A stretch of 64,000 nucleotides of DNA, taken from the NCBI GenBank assembly GCA_021613535.1, contig CP075493.1, positions 5,084,001 through 5,148,000 on the forward strand. Reading direction: 5' to 3'. Within the stretch, counting starts at the first letter, position 1. Every line of letters begins with the position of its first letter. The translations under genes and the position numbers were made by a program. Shown in pieces: positions 13,195-24,405 of the stretch. Origin of the DNA: Adineta vaga. Its lineage: Eukaryota; Rotifera. Under the pieces are notes generated by a model. It saw only the letters and a program-made list of their open reading frames with translations, was not told the DNA's origin and ran no database searches.

Positions 13195-14883
13195 TCAAAG
13201 AATTACTAGATCATCAGTTACTATAGTTGAGATATCTTCAGTTTCATATCCATCAGTTGAATTACTTCGAGATCTACCAAGATTTGGTGTACGTAAGGAA
13301 GAAGTTAATGAGCGAGATGGAATGATAATACAAGCAACATCACCAGCATGAGGTGGTCCATTATTTGTTAAACGTAATGGTGCTGGTTCAACTTCAGCAT
13401 CAGATAATGTCAGAACTTCTTCATCAGACATTTTTCGTGTAACAAGAAAAAGACATCTAAATAGACAAAATATGACTTCAATTCTTTTACTAACATCTTT
13501 ATTAAATACTTACAGATTTAATATACAAGGGATGACACAAAATCCAGCACCAAGGAAGAAAGTAAAACTTCGAAAATTAACAACTGTACGTGCATAAACC
13601 CAATTAAATAAAGATGTACCAAATGCAGTGATAATTGTATTGATTTCTGTTACAAATGTAAGTGCATTTGAACGTTCGTGCGGTTGTAACCATTTCGACA
13701 TCATTGATATTGATAATGAACCTTGATAACCAGAAAATGAACTTAATAATAATCCAGCATATAATTCCCAACCGTAACGAGCAAATGCTAACCAAAGAGT
13801 TGATGAAAAAAAGAAAAGATTACTGATGAAACAAATAATTGCATCATTAGCACCAGCATTTGTTAATGCTTGCATACCCAGAACACTTAATATTGCATAT
13901 GATATAGCAGCAAGAGCTGAATAATTACCGATACTTTTCGATGTCCAACAAAATGGTTCATTGAGTAGATACCAAAGGAATGGTGCAAATGTAGCAGATG
14001 CTAATGTATAAAATATATTGGCAAATAAGGTAAGATATATACTTGTTGATTTTTTTCGTGAACGTCGATTGACTCGAAATACTGTACAGACTTGAAAGAA
14101 ATTACTACAAGTATTTGATGAGAATTCTTTAAATTCAACTTCATTTGGAGAAGTTAATAACGGTGTTTGTTCATTATCATTTGAATGAATCGAAGATTTA
14201 AATAGAAAAATAGCTACTAAAATTCCAAGAAATTCTAAACCTAAACCCATCCAATAGAGATCAATATATCCACGCCATTCAATATAATAGCCAATACCAA
14301 ATGTGGCAATTGCTGCTAATGCTGTTTGTATGGCACCAATACGTACAAAACGTGAAGATAGATCATTGTCAGATGTACTGTCCGTGATAATTAATGTTAC
14401 AATAAAACTTAAAACACTACTTGAACCTGAAAAACCAATAATAATAGCTGCTATATACCACCAATATTCCGGTAAATTGAAATAGATAATTGCTAACCAA
14501 ATGGCAAATTGTATAAGAGTACCAAGCATAGGTAAAACTAATACAAATCGTTTACCTAATTTTGGTGTATATAATCCAAGAAGATAAGTCATAAGTATCA
14601 TTGGACAACTACTAATTAGATTTATCCAAAAAAAGAGTTCAGCTGATTTTTCTTGTGCCCATGATTGAGCATTATTCTCTGGCGTAATATCACCTTCGAC
14701 ACACTTGTGATTATTTACACTGAATTTTGACAATGACAATGGAGTTATCGTTGTAAAATTTGCTGTACTATTTGATGGAATCGGATATATTCCAAGATAA
14801 TAACTATAAATATATTGTCCAATTGTTGTTGATAAACAAGTACACAACGTTTGTAGAGATAAAGTCACTTCAATATCATACAT
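13195..14883 (-). CDS. SLC46-like major facilitator transporter
   Basis: Multi-pass membrane transporter of 543 residues in two exons (minus): 14883-13514 and 13456-13195. TM1 (SLQTLCTCLSTTIGQYIYSY) is followed by a long glycosylated loop with Asn-rich sequons and a cysteine, then a TM2-TM3 block containing PMILMTYLLGLYTPKLGKR, the MFS loop signature. Eleven to twelve hydrophobic segments can be counted. The order and the extracellular loop after TM1 recall SLC46A1/A3 (folate or steroid-conjugate carriers); substrate cannot be read from sequence. The C-terminus is an acidic, Ser-rich cytoplasmic tail encoded mostly by exon 2. The ATG at 14883 follows a TTGTCTTAG acceptor-like site by 16 bp. 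Confidence 0.75.
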
Positions 14884-15117
14884 TCCTGTCAGTTGTCACC
14901 TAAGACAAAATTTGTTTTGATTTTTGATTTTAACTACATAATTCTTTTCTATTATTTAAATAGATAGATATCAAAAGTCACGTGCCATGATGATTGTGAT
15001 GTGATTGAATAGTTGACACAGACAGGCGACATAGTAAAAAACGAACTGGATTGTTCTTTAACCAATAGAATTTATTCATCGAACTGACTGTCACTACTAG
15101 ACGATTGATTATTCTGT

Positions 15118-15696
15118 CTATCTTACATGAACAAGTGTTAGAATAGATGTGAAACAAATTTGTGTAAATGTTACAGAAAAAAAGGTAAGAAGTACAATTT
15201 TTAATTTCTTAGCAGAAGGTTGACATTGATCAAAGTGAAAATAGGTTTCATAACACGAATTTGCTGCTAGATTAATTGATGAAAGAATCAAAGCAATGAT
15301 TAAAAGTAGACATGAAACGATATGAATAAATTTAAATTGTTGTAAAGACCATTTCGATTTTTTTGAATGACTGATAAATAAAATGAGATAAATTCCAAGA
15401 AGAATACATAGAGCACCTGTACCTATTCCAACAAATGGAAGAGATTCATTCATACTAATTAGAAGAATATCACAGATAACTGCTGTTAAACCAAGAAGAA
15501 GATGAAATAAAGCAGTTCCAAATATATATCGAGAGAAATAAGTTGATAAAACTATGAAAGAAGTAGACAAGGATGAATTCTCTTGATGTTCAATTCGAAC
15601 TTCAGGAATAACGTAAATTGACGATGGAGGATATAATGAATAAGCTGGAGGTGGGCCATAGATTTCATCTTTTGACATCGGCCAATCGGTAATCAT
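15118..15696 (-). CDS. four-TM membrane protein with N-terminal PPxY motif
   Basis: Single-exon ORF of 192 residues, not recognised as a named family. A short cytoplasmic N-terminus holds YGPPPAYSLYPP, a PPxY-type motif of the kind bound by WW domains of NEDD4-like ligases. Four hydrophobic segments follow (about residues 56-80, 88-110, 123-145 and 165-190), with a Cys-containing loop between TM3 and TM4. The overall shape is that of MARVEL or LAPTM-like tetraspanning proteins, without a decisive motif. A start at the second Met (15678) is equally possible. It is intronless and next to two other intronless genes on the same strand. Confidence 0.6.
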   Translation of the reverse strand: MITDWPMSKDEIYGPPPAYSLYPPSSIYVIPEVRIEHQENSSLSTSFIVLSTYFSRYIFGTALFHLLLGLTAVICDILLISMNESLPFVGIGTGALCILLGIYLILFISHSKKSKWSLQQFKFIHIVSCLLLIIALILSSINLAANSCYETYFHFDQCQPSAKKLKIVLLTFFSVTFTQICFTSILTLVHVR

Positions 15697-16101
15697 TCCA
15701 CTTTTTTATTTCTATATTTAACAAGTAATGGTATGCACTGATGCAACAAAAACTATAAAAAAAAAGAAAGGAAATTATATCAAAAAAAGAAAGAGAGTAT
15801 ATAAAGTAATGAAGTGTGAGACAGAGAAAGAAGGACAAATGATTGAAGGTCATTGTGCAATATGCATGAGTCGAGGAGGGTAAAAGGATCATTATGACGA
15901 CAAAATATATATTTATGTACATAGTCTAAGGACAAGAGTTCATTAATCAATTATATTCTTTCGGTATCAAATGGAATTTCGTCGTTCAAGGATATATTTT
16001 ATTCAGTCATAAATGATATTGAATATCTACTTAGTGAGATTAAAGATTGTCAATGCCATTTTGACGATTTCATTTTTTCTTAGGAAAAAAAGTTCTTTCG
16101 C
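15697..16101. other. intergenic
   Basis: AT-rich spacer of about 400 bp between two minus-strand genes. Only short out-of-frame ORFs are present; no gene or repeat recognised. Confidence 0.5.
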
Positions 16102-17598
16102 TTAATTTCGATTATTTCTTAAGATTTGAATAGTTGTTACATCTAATTCTCGTGCATATACACGAATATCATCCATAAAACCTTGATATCCATTATTACA
16201 TGTCGAACAAGTTTGTAGACAATTGCCCAAAAGCATTGTATACGTTTGACTATTCGATGAAGAATAGAAAGATTGTGTTCGATTATACACTGTTCCATTG
16301 ATGTAAAGTGTAAGACTTTGATTCGTTGTTGAATATGTGTGAAGAATATGAGTCCAAACATGTGGAGTAAGTATAGGACCCGATATTGTTTGATTGTATT
16401 CAGTTCTTAGAATAAGTTGACCTTGATTATCCAATGAAATCATATTCCAACATGTAAAATTGTCTGAAATATGAACGATTGTACTATTATTAGTCGTAAA
16501 TGGATGAACCCATAAAGAAATTGAAGACGATTTATTTGTGAGAACGAATGTTTCAATATCAAAGGATGAAAATGTTTGATTAAATAGAAGAGTATTATTC
16601 ATACTACTAACGTTTTTCGGTGTTCCAAATATTACATTTGGACCAGAATCAAGAAATGAACCATTTGTAAAAGAGAAATAGAAAACAAGTGTAGCATCAT
16701 CCAATATTTCACTGGAAAATTTCGGTCGATTGACGTACGATAGTTGATCCATGTATCCAAAAAACATTCGTCTAGGACTACGATCAAGTCCATTACCAAT
16801 AGTTAAAGGAATAGAATCCATTGGATTCAATCTGCCAGCAGACTGATTGGAATCAACTTTGCCATTGAGATAAATGAGTTGTCGAGGTACTGTAGCATTA
16901 TAAACAAAAGCGATATGATACCAAGTACTGATACTTAAAATTGTTGATCCAGAGCAATCATTAGAATAAAATCCGAGAAAGCTGATGTTACCTTTAATGG
17001 TTAGATGCAAACAATTACTTGAGTTTGTATATAAACACTGACCTACGAGGTTTTGGTGTTCTAGAGTATTAGCAATTTTATTAATATAAATCCACATTTC
17101 GAAAGTAAAACCATTGGATGTTAAATTAAGATATGGCGATGATGCCAGTAGATATTGAGAACCATCAAAATTAATAGCTGAGCCTCGCCCGTAAATACCA
17201 GGCGAAACAAAAGAAACGTTTCCGTTTTGTGTAGTATCAATTTGATTCGAACTTTCATAAATATTTCCGTCAAATGGCCAAAAAAGACTGACGAAATCTA
17301 TCGGTGGTAATTGCAAGAAGTAGAATGTACTATTAAACGTATCATTTAGATGATTTCGACTTGACTGTAAATCTTTTCCAAATAAATAGCACGTTCCATT
17401 TGATCTGTAACAGTTCATTGAAATGATTGTACCATTTGAATAGATCATTGTACATAAACATTGATCACATGAACCATAAAATAGTGTTGGAGATATACTT
17501 TCAGCAGTCAAAGAGACATTGTGTATCAAACCAATTTGAATACTTTTAGTACAAATGAATGTTTGTATTAAAACAAATAAAACGTTTGGTGCGAACAT
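16102..17598 (-). CDS. secreted LamG / concanavalin-like protein
   Basis: Intronless 498-residue ORF. The N-terminus is a signal peptide (NVLFVLIQTFICTKS). A Cys-rich segment (CDQCLCTMIY through CYLFG) precedes two laminin-G-like beta-sandwich repeats. Repeat 1 (about 105-305) has FEMWIYI, WYHIAFVYN and IYLNGKVD. Repeat 2 (about 310-495) has SISLWVHP, WTHILHTYS, LYINGTV and GFMDDIRVYAREL. These are the usual strands of LamG domains. There are numerous Asn-X-Ser/Thr sequons and paired cysteines near the C-terminus. The likely role is extracellular carbohydrate or matrix binding; the ligand is unknown. No transmembrane anchor is seen. Confidence 0.75.
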   Translation of the reverse strand: MFAPNVLFVLIQTFICTKSIQIGLIHNVSLTAESISPTLFYGSCDQCLCTMIYSNGTIISMNCYRSNGTCYLFGKDLQSSRNHLNDTFNSTFYFLQLPPIDFVSLFWPFDGNIYESSNQIDTTQNGNVSFVSPGIYGRGSAINFDGSQYLLASSPYLNLTSNGFTFEMWIYINKIANTLEHQNLVGQCLYTNSSNCLHLTIKGNISFLGFYSNDCSGSTILSISTWYHIAFVYNATVPRQLIYLNGKVDSNQSAGRLNPMDSIPLTIGNGLDRSPRRMFFGYMDQLSYVNRPKFSSEILDDATLVFYFSFTNGSFLDSGPNVIFGTPKNVSSMNNTLLFNQTFSSFDIETFVLTNKSSSISLWVHPFTTNNSTIVHISDNFTCWNMISLDNQGQLILRTEYNQTISGPILTPHVWTHILHTYSTTNQSLTLYINGTVYNRTQSFYSSSNSQTYTMLLGNCLQTCSTCNNGYQGFMDDIRVYARELDVTTIQILRNNRN

Positions 17599-17934
17599 GA
17601 TTAATAACTCAATGAAATGAACAATGCCACGTTCGTATCTTCTTTATGCACGAGAAATAAATTTGTATTTGATTACAAAAAGAAAAACAATGTTTGAAGT
17701 ATTTTTTAGCTAAGAAAAGAAAATTATGCTGGATATATTGGCATATTTTCATCGTTACAGACAACATCAATTCTTCTTGAATTTTTAATAAACCAAGGAA
17801 AACATGATCTCGTTTTTTTTTATAACTTTGCATTTATTGTAATAAAAAGTTTGCAATCAATTATCCAATCATGATTAATAACGATAAAAAAAAGAAAAAT
17901 ATTAGGTCAAAATCATATAGAAATGTGATGAGAA
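17599..17934. other. intergenic
   Basis: About 335 bp between LamG and F-box genes on the same strand. AT-rich, no gene seen. Confidence 0.45.
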
Positions 17935-19653
17935 TCAAATCCAAATATAAATTGTTGTATCACTTAATCGACAAGTATAATGCAACTGTTGTAAGCATTG
18001 TTCCAGATCTTCAACAGATGTACACTCATCATTATATTCTCGTTCTTGATCATCGAATATAAACCAGAAATTTGGCATGTATTGAAAGGATGCAGTAGAT
18101 AAACGTTTGAATCGATCAAGAAAGTTAACGGTCAGTTTTGTTGAACATCGACGTTTTACATGTAAGTGCTCGATATTTGGAAATGCTATGGATAATTCTT
18201 TAATATTATTATTGTTTATATTCGTATCATAACATGTTATTTCTAGTTTTCGTATATTTTCTAAGACTCGAGACCGAATGCAATCGAATAGATATTCTAT
18301 ACCATTCGAAATAGATATGTGATATAAATTTGGCATTTTATCTATGAACTTCATCAATGGAAAGTCGTTCGACGTTAAACTGATAATTAAACATTCAATT
18401 GTCTGTAAATGAAGTGTTTTTTCAATAATGGATAACGTCCAACAATCAACGAGAGATAACGTTTTTATATGCGTAAAATAATGGTTAAAAGAACGGATGT
18501 CGTTCAAAAGATACAATGTTTCCGTCAAATTATAGAAGAATGTATCATCGGATATCGTTGAGCAAATTGGAAGAGGAAAATTTTCATACAAGACTTCTTT
18601 ATTGAAATCAGGAACAGAGAAGAGCCGTCCGTTCTCACCAGCAACAAACCATCCTTTTTCTTTCAACCAAAATGACGTGCGAAATGAATCAAGATCATCT
18701 GATTCTATGGGAGTAGTTAGACGGAATAAGAATTTGAAATTCACAAGATCTTTTGCTATCATTTGTAGTCGATGACCATCAACGACATCGCGCTGACAAT
18801 TAGCAGTTAATTTCAAATGTTTTAAACGAGGAAGATTGGTCATCAATCGTTCGATATTATTGATCGACAGATTCGAATCTAGAATTAAAACTATAATAGT
18901 TATGTTTGGGAGCAGATAAAATGTTTTACCCGTTATCTTTAGAATGAGTTGCTTGAGTTGGGGCAAAGGATAGATTATATCTGGATATGAACTATCGTAA
19001 GGAAATGATGACTCGAAAGATACAAGTTGTGGTGCCACAGAACAAATATGTTTAACTACGACAGCTGTTGATCGGATGAGTATTAAATGACGAAGACAAG
19101 GAAATTCAATTGATTCTAAGTAATCTCCATGACTTAGTCTTAGTCGATAGAGTTGAGGTAATATTGGCGCATAAATTTCAGCTAAATATTTATCAAGTTT
19201 TGTAAGTTCCCTTGCGGATATTTCGGAAATCCAAGAATCGCTTCGATTTGGACTAACGTATAAAAATGTTCGTAAATTCTTTAACTTCGAAATTTGCGTC
19301 ATGATACATTCCCAAAAATCTGGTCCAATATCAACTAATCTCAACAATCGCAAGTGTTTAAATTGATTAATTTCAAAATGTGATAAGAAGAGTTGAACAA
19401 GTCCAGGAGTATTTTCATCATCGGACAATGTCAAGCCAGTAACTTGATCCGGTATGATATGTTGACAAACAAGGTCAAAATTTGTTCTACTAATTGATTG
19501 AAAATCAACTTGATAAGCTGAATAACTATGAACAATTGCATCCAAGTAAGACGTCACATTAAGAAACGTATAGCATATTTCATGAGCAGAAAAATAATTA
19601 AATAATTGATGAATAAGTTCTACTGGTAATCGATCCAATCGACATGCATTCAT
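17935..19653 (-). CDS. F-box protein with degenerate leucine-rich repeats
   Basis: Intronless 572-residue ORF. An N-terminal F-box (about residues 7-45) shows LDRLPVELIHQLFNYFS and conserved hydrophobics. The rest is an irregular leucine-rich solenoid (for example HLRLLRL, LRTFLYV, LRHLILI and KHLKLTANC at repeat spacing). By family it would be the substrate adaptor of an SCF ubiquitin ligase, with Skp1 binding the F-box; the substrate is unknown. Such single-exon F-box/LRR genes are abundant in bdelloid genomes (general knowledge). The third of three neighbouring intronless minus-strand genes. Confidence 0.75.
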   Translation of the reverse strand: MNACRLDRLPVELIHQLFNYFSAHEICYTFLNVTSYLDAIVHSYSAYQVDFQSISRTNFDLVCQHIIPDQVTGLTLSDDENTPGLVQLFLSHFEINQFKHLRLLRLVDIGPDFWECIMTQISKLKNLRTFLYVSPNRSDSWISEISARELTKLDKYLAEIYAPILPQLYRLRLSHGDYLESIEFPCLRHLILIRSTAVVVKHICSVAPQLVSFESSFPYDSSYPDIIYPLPQLKQLILKITGKTFYLLPNITIIVLILDSNLSINNIERLMTNLPRLKHLKLTANCQRDVVDGHRLQMIAKDLVNFKFLFRLTTPIESDDLDSFRTSFWLKEKGWFVAGENGRLFSVPDFNKEVLYENFPLPICSTISDDTFFYNLTETLYLLNDIRSFNHYFTHIKTLSLVDCWTLSIIEKTLHLQTIECLIISLTSNDFPLMKFIDKMPNLYHISISNGIEYLFDCIRSRVLENIRKLEITCYDTNINNNNIKELSIAFPNIEHLHVKRRCSTKLTVNFLDRFKRLSTASFQYMPNFWFIFDDQEREYNDECTSVEDLEQCLQQLHYTCRLSDTTIYIWI

Positions 19654-20046
19654 TGTGATTCAAATATCGGCGAAAAGAGAACTATTTGACAGTGTATGTA
19701 TCAACAGCGTGGAATTTTTATTTCTCTTTCTACCATGGTGAAGTAACTACATCTCCTGTGGAAAAAACCAACTATTATTCACTTATTGTGAGTTGTTTTT
19801 TTTTCTCAACAAAAATGAGAACATTGAGATGTAACTAAAAACTTGTCGGTTTTCTTTTTCGCAGCATGTACAATATGTCTGATTTTCACATCACTAATGA
19901 CTATTGTATTCTCTTGAGACTCATCATCATCATCATCATCATCATCTCAAAAGATTTTTTTGATCGTAAAGAAAACAAAAAAAAAATCGAATTTTATTCT
20001 TTCAATAAATAAATACACTGTGCACAAAGTAGAACAATAAAGACGA
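19654..20046. other. intergenic with TCA microsatellite
   Basis: About 390 bp with a (TCA)8-type run at 19921-19945. No gene recognised. Confidence 0.5.
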
Positions 20047-20858
20047 CTAGAATCGAACAGAACGAATGACATTTGATGATTGATATTGATTGAAAGGTGT
20101 TAATGATAAATGTGTAAGTGGTAATACAAGTGTAACAGGAAGGATATCCGGCATGATTGTATGATGAAGAACAAGTGTACTTAAATTATGAAATGTTCTT
20201 AAAGAGCCCTAAAGACGAAAATATCAAAAGAATGAATATTTATTACTATCAAACAAACTTGTAATCGATAACCATCATGATTAATTGTTGATTCAATAAG
20301 AAAATGTTCAATAGATGATGAGGTCGTTTTCAATGATAAAACAAATGGATATTGTCGATAAGTATAACTGTGTCGAATAAGAAATGAACCAATTGGTTTA
20401 CGTTGATCATTTAAATATTCTTCACAAATCGATCGTGGTAGACCTTCTTGATACCAAGCAGCAGCTGATAATAATTCATCATCATTAATAATGGAATATT
20501 GTTCATAGTCATCAACGGACATCGATATAATTGATTGTGTATCCGAATGTGTTTGATGATCAATTTGTGAACGTAATTTGTTGATTTGTTCATCTAAATT
20601 CCATACACTTTCGTAGATTTCGCTTTCATTTTCTGTACTAATATGAACTTTTGAAGAGGCGAAAAGTGATGCAAGACTTTTATGTCGAGATAATTTTTCT
20701 TTGAAATATTTCGTTAAACCATTTCGACGATTTGCTGATGAGAATAAACTTAAACGTGATCCATAACCGGATGACGATGATAATGATACTGATGATGATG
20801 AAGTATCTCGATCAAATCGAAATGAATCAGTTGTTTGAAATCCGTCTATCTGTTGCAT
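20047..20858 (-). CDS. SH2-domain adaptor protein
   Basis: Exons (minus): 20858-20259 and 20208-20047, 253 residues. The N-terminal half is Ser-rich and low-complexity (SSSSVSLSSSSGYG) with a basic patch. The SH2 domain covers about residues 138-230: AAWYQEGLPRSICEEYL (WY start and alpha A), IGSFLIRHSYTYRQYPFVLS (FLIR with the phosphotyrosine-binding Arg), IEHFLIE, GYRLQGSLRTFHNLSTLVLH (intron falls between Gln and Gly) and a final LPVTLVLP strand. No kinase, SH3 or PTB domain follows. The closing strand resembles tensin or SHB-type SH2 domains, but the subfamily is unresolved. The start ATG is 6 bp after a TTTTTCTAG acceptor-like site. Confidence 0.8.
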
Positions 20859-22342
20859 TTTAATCTAGAAAAATGAATACAAATTGTTGGCATTCGATGA
20901 TAAAAGAGACTGAGTGTGAAAGTTTTCAAACACCGAATAGAAAGGGCAAAGAAAAGTTTGAAAGAATACAAATGTGTTTCATCAAATAATCAAGAGAGAA
21001 ATTGATGCTTTTATATGTATGAAAGCATCTGTCTGATGATTGTCACCAATGTATGAACCGCAAGAGAAAAGAAGAATGATAATTCAATTGAACTCCAACT
21101 GTTTTTATCAGAAGAGAATCATTTCCATGTCTCTCGCTCTCGTTTTTTTTCTGTTTCTTCTCTTATCACGAAAGAAAGAAAAACATCGTCAAATGGGCTC
21201 ATCAAATGGTTCAATCGTGTCTTTCTCTCTTTATACACGCGTGCGCGCATGGATGATTGATTGATCGATCGATCGTGTTCTGCTCGAGAAAATATCTTTC
21301 ATTTAAATGCCCTTGATTTTTTTTTCTTCTTTTTTTCTCAGTAATGCTCGATTGATATGTGATAAGCGTAGCCATGAATCGAGGGAAAAAAAGAGATAGA
21401 TAGATAAACATCTGTTCATCTTTCACTGACAAAGAATATATATGTATAGGGAGAGACAGAGAGAAAAAAAAAGGACGAGAATGAAGTCTCTTTGTACTAT
21501 TGTTTTTATTTCAGAACTTAAAACAATACAGGAAATATGTAGACAGACGTGCCTAGAGCAATTATTGATGTATTTTTTCCACTTGTCTCATTCGATCTTA
21601 TTATCTTCTAATGAGTTCTGTACCAATGTTGACCGATATTGAAATAGAAGAATGACGGAACTAGGTGGACAGATTGTTATTTTCAAAAATGAAAATAATG
21701 ACAATTTGCATGTGCCGATTGGATCGATTTAAAGATGAAGAACGGAAGCGACAATACATTCACATCATCAGATCAGTCAATTGATAACTATTGAATATCC
21801 GTTTGCTTGACAGTTTTATTGTTAAGCAAAAAGGAAATCGTTTATTATGAAGTGATCTAATCAATGTATTGAACATAGAAAAATTCATGATTATGTTTCG
21901 GAAACAATCTCAAATGATGTGAGTAGTTAATTTTTCGTTTTATTGACATAAACAAACAACACTTCGATTTCGAACGGATTAAATACAAAAAACAGCATTT
22001 GTTGTGATTGCAGATGAAGTTTCACTATATTATGTATCTGAATACTATTTTTATAACCTTTGTTAAATATAATTATTCTTTTTTTAACTGTGCCAATCAT
22101 ATTTTTTGCTTGCAAACGTAAGAAGAAAGAAACAAATTCTTCATTTCTTTACGACATACTGTTGTAAACGTTCTTTTTTTAGAAGAAAAACTATTTCTGT
22201 TGTCAATGGTACCAATGAATTTCTATGACGGAAAATATTTGAGTCGTTTTTTCTTTCTTTTCTTTCTGACTGTAGTGAAATATAAAATGTCACTTTTTTC
22301 TGTTTGTGAAAAATATCAACGTACTCTGTTTGTCACGAGAAA
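20859..22342. other. intergenic / upstream regions of SH2 gene and troponin C
   Basis: About 1.5 kb between divergent genes. It contains pyrimidine-rich tracts, an ACACGCGTGCGCGC stretch near 21235-21250 followed by a GATT/GATC run (21254-21275), and only short ORFs. No gene recognised. Confidence 0.5.
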
Positions 22343-22910
22343 ATGGCGAATACATTGACCGAAGCGCAACGTCAAGAATTGAAAGATGCATTTAATGTAT
22401 TCGATACAGGTAGATAAACTCTAGGATCATCTCATTCAACTTGTTGAAATCCACCTCTGTTTTCATGATTTAGATGGATCAGGTAAAATATCTGCAACAG
22501 AATTGAGTAGTATATTTCGAGCATTGAATGTTAATGTGAGTGGTCAACAATTGAATCAATTAGTTAAACAAATGGATTCAAATGGAAGTGGTATGTTGAT
22601 GAATATGTTCATTATTTGATGTGTTTTTTTTCTCTTTAATCTGTAAATAGGACAAGTTGAGTTTGATGAATTTGCACGTGTAATGGCTGAAACATTCTTT
22701 AAGAAATATTCTGAAGATGAATTACGTAGTGCATTTCGTCAATTTGATCAAGATGGTTCAGGTTATATTCAAGCGAATGAATTAGAAGATATTATGAGTC
22801 GAATGGGTCGACGTTATAATAAAGATGAAATTAAGGCAATGGTTTCATCATTAGATAAAACAAATGATGGAAAGATTGGATTCGATGAATTTATTCAATT
22901 ATTTCAATAG
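22343..22910 (+). CDS. troponin C / calmodulin-like calcium sensor
   Basis: Exons 22343-22409, 22474-22590 and 22651-22910 give a 147-residue protein with four EF hands. Loops run 21-32 (DTDGSGKISATE), 57-68 (DSNGSGQVEFDE), 94-105 (DQDGSGYIQANE) and 130-141 (DKTNDGKIGFDE). All four keep Asp at position 1 and Glu at 12, so all could bind calcium. The central MAETFFKKYSEDELRSAF linker and the length favour an invertebrate troponin C over true calmodulin, whose sequence is far more conserved. The likely role is calcium switching of muscle thin filaments. The stop codon lies only 42 bp from the stop of the convergent opsin gene. Confidence 0.85.
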
Positions 22911-22952
22911 ATAGTTGTATCATTTTCTTTTTTATTTCTCTTAAAAATATAA

Positions 22953-24405
22953 TCATTCACCAGTATTCATTGGCGTTGGTAAAGCAAATTGAACCATTGA
23001 ATAGGGATAAAGAGAAAATTTAATTTCATTAGAATTCTTTCCTAAAATAAAAAGAAAAACTTTAAGAAAAAGATAAAAAACAATAAATGAGTGATTGACC
23101 TTGCTGAGAACGATGTTGATCTGAGGAAAAAAATGGAATATGTGTACGAAAATTTCCATTCCGAATTGTATATATAAGTGGATTCCATCTACTCGATAAG
23201 AAAAAATAAAAGAGTTTTGTATTCATTCAGAGTGATAACAACATACACTAGACTTGTTTTAGCAAATAAAGCTGGAATTGTATCGATGATTGGTGGAAAA
23301 AAATTTTTACCATAAATAATTCGAATGAAAACAATAATTGCATAGGGTGTCCAAGCAATAAAGAATCCACCTGAACAATAACTTATTATAGATTTCAATT
23401 TGATTCAAATGAGTCTTCTTACCAATAATCATCGTTATTGTAAAGAGAACTTGACGTTGAATTTGACGTTGATGTCTTAGTCGATTTTGATTGTAATTCA
23501 TCATTGTATCATGCCATTGATTACGAATCTTCATAATCACATTCAAATCTATCTCTCTTTCTCTTATATTCACAAGAAAATAACTTACAGTTGAATAAAT
23601 TTTTATATTTGTAATCACAATAATCAATACTGGTATAAGATAAACAAAAATAAATATGGTTATATTATAACTAACGATATTTAATGATCTTCCAATCCAA
23701 TTAATACTGCATGAAATTCCTATACCCTAAAATATTCTAAATTATCGAATAGTTGATTTTTTTTGTCGAAAACTAGACCTCATAATTATAAGAAGACCAA
23801 CCAGCTAATGGTATCAACGCCCAAAATAAGGATAATAAATAAGTACTAGCAATTGCAAGATAAATTGGTTTCGTTTCAATTCTTCGTGTAAAAAATGGTC
23901 GATTGATTTTTCTATATCTAATGAATGGATGAAAACGAAATATTCAATCGGCTCTTTTAATGACAATTCTACCTGTCAATTGATATTAAACAGAGCATAT
24001 ACATATTTGAGCAGCCAGCAAAATAAACGACGATCGCTTCGAAAACACAACCAGCATATGTAAAGATCCATCTAATGTATCTCTTATGAAATTAGTTATA
24101 ATGAAAAAAAAGAAGAAGAAGTTTTACCGGCAATAGATAAGTGAAAAAGTTGGTAAGGGAAGTTCAAAACATGATCCAATGAAATCTGCAAATAATAAAC
24201 CACCGATAAGTAAATTTGTTGATGATTGACGTAGTTCTTTGTTACGAATTAAGATATAAAGTACTGAACCATTTAGAATGGTTCCAGCAATCCAAAGAAC
24301 AAGAAAATAGTAGCCAATGAATCGCAATATTGAACAAAATTGTGGGTCCTTCGTTGATAATGACAGAGAGTTCGTGGACAGAAATGATATATTATTTGGC
24401 ATCAT
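22953..24405 (-). CDS. opsin (rhodopsin-family photoreceptor GPCR)
   Basis: Exons (minus): 24405-24128, 24071-23973, 23917-23779, 23726-23589, 23528-23423, 23370-23247, 23188-23100, 23041-22953; 353 residues. Seven TM segments. The retinal Schiff-base lysine is Lys291 in FAKTSLVWNPLIY, the opsin-defining TM7 motif. DRYRKINRP ends TM3. The disulfide pair is Cys101 in TM3 and the Cys of YEGIGISCSINW in extracellular loop 2. N-terminal NNIS is a glycosylation sequon. Aligning without gaps from Cys101 to DRY puts Glu104 at the bovine 113 counterion position; the loop-2 Glu matches bovine 181. NGN replaces the usual NKQ/HPK tripeptide after TM7. The intron-6 donor was chosen because GT|GTATGT keeps the NPxxY frame. 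Ciliary, xenopsin or group-4 affinity is not resolved. Confidence 0.88.

Noticed and set aside
21040-21660. Short plus-strand ORFs upstream of troponin C
   Set aside because: Low-complexity, no splice-linked partner, no recognisable motif.
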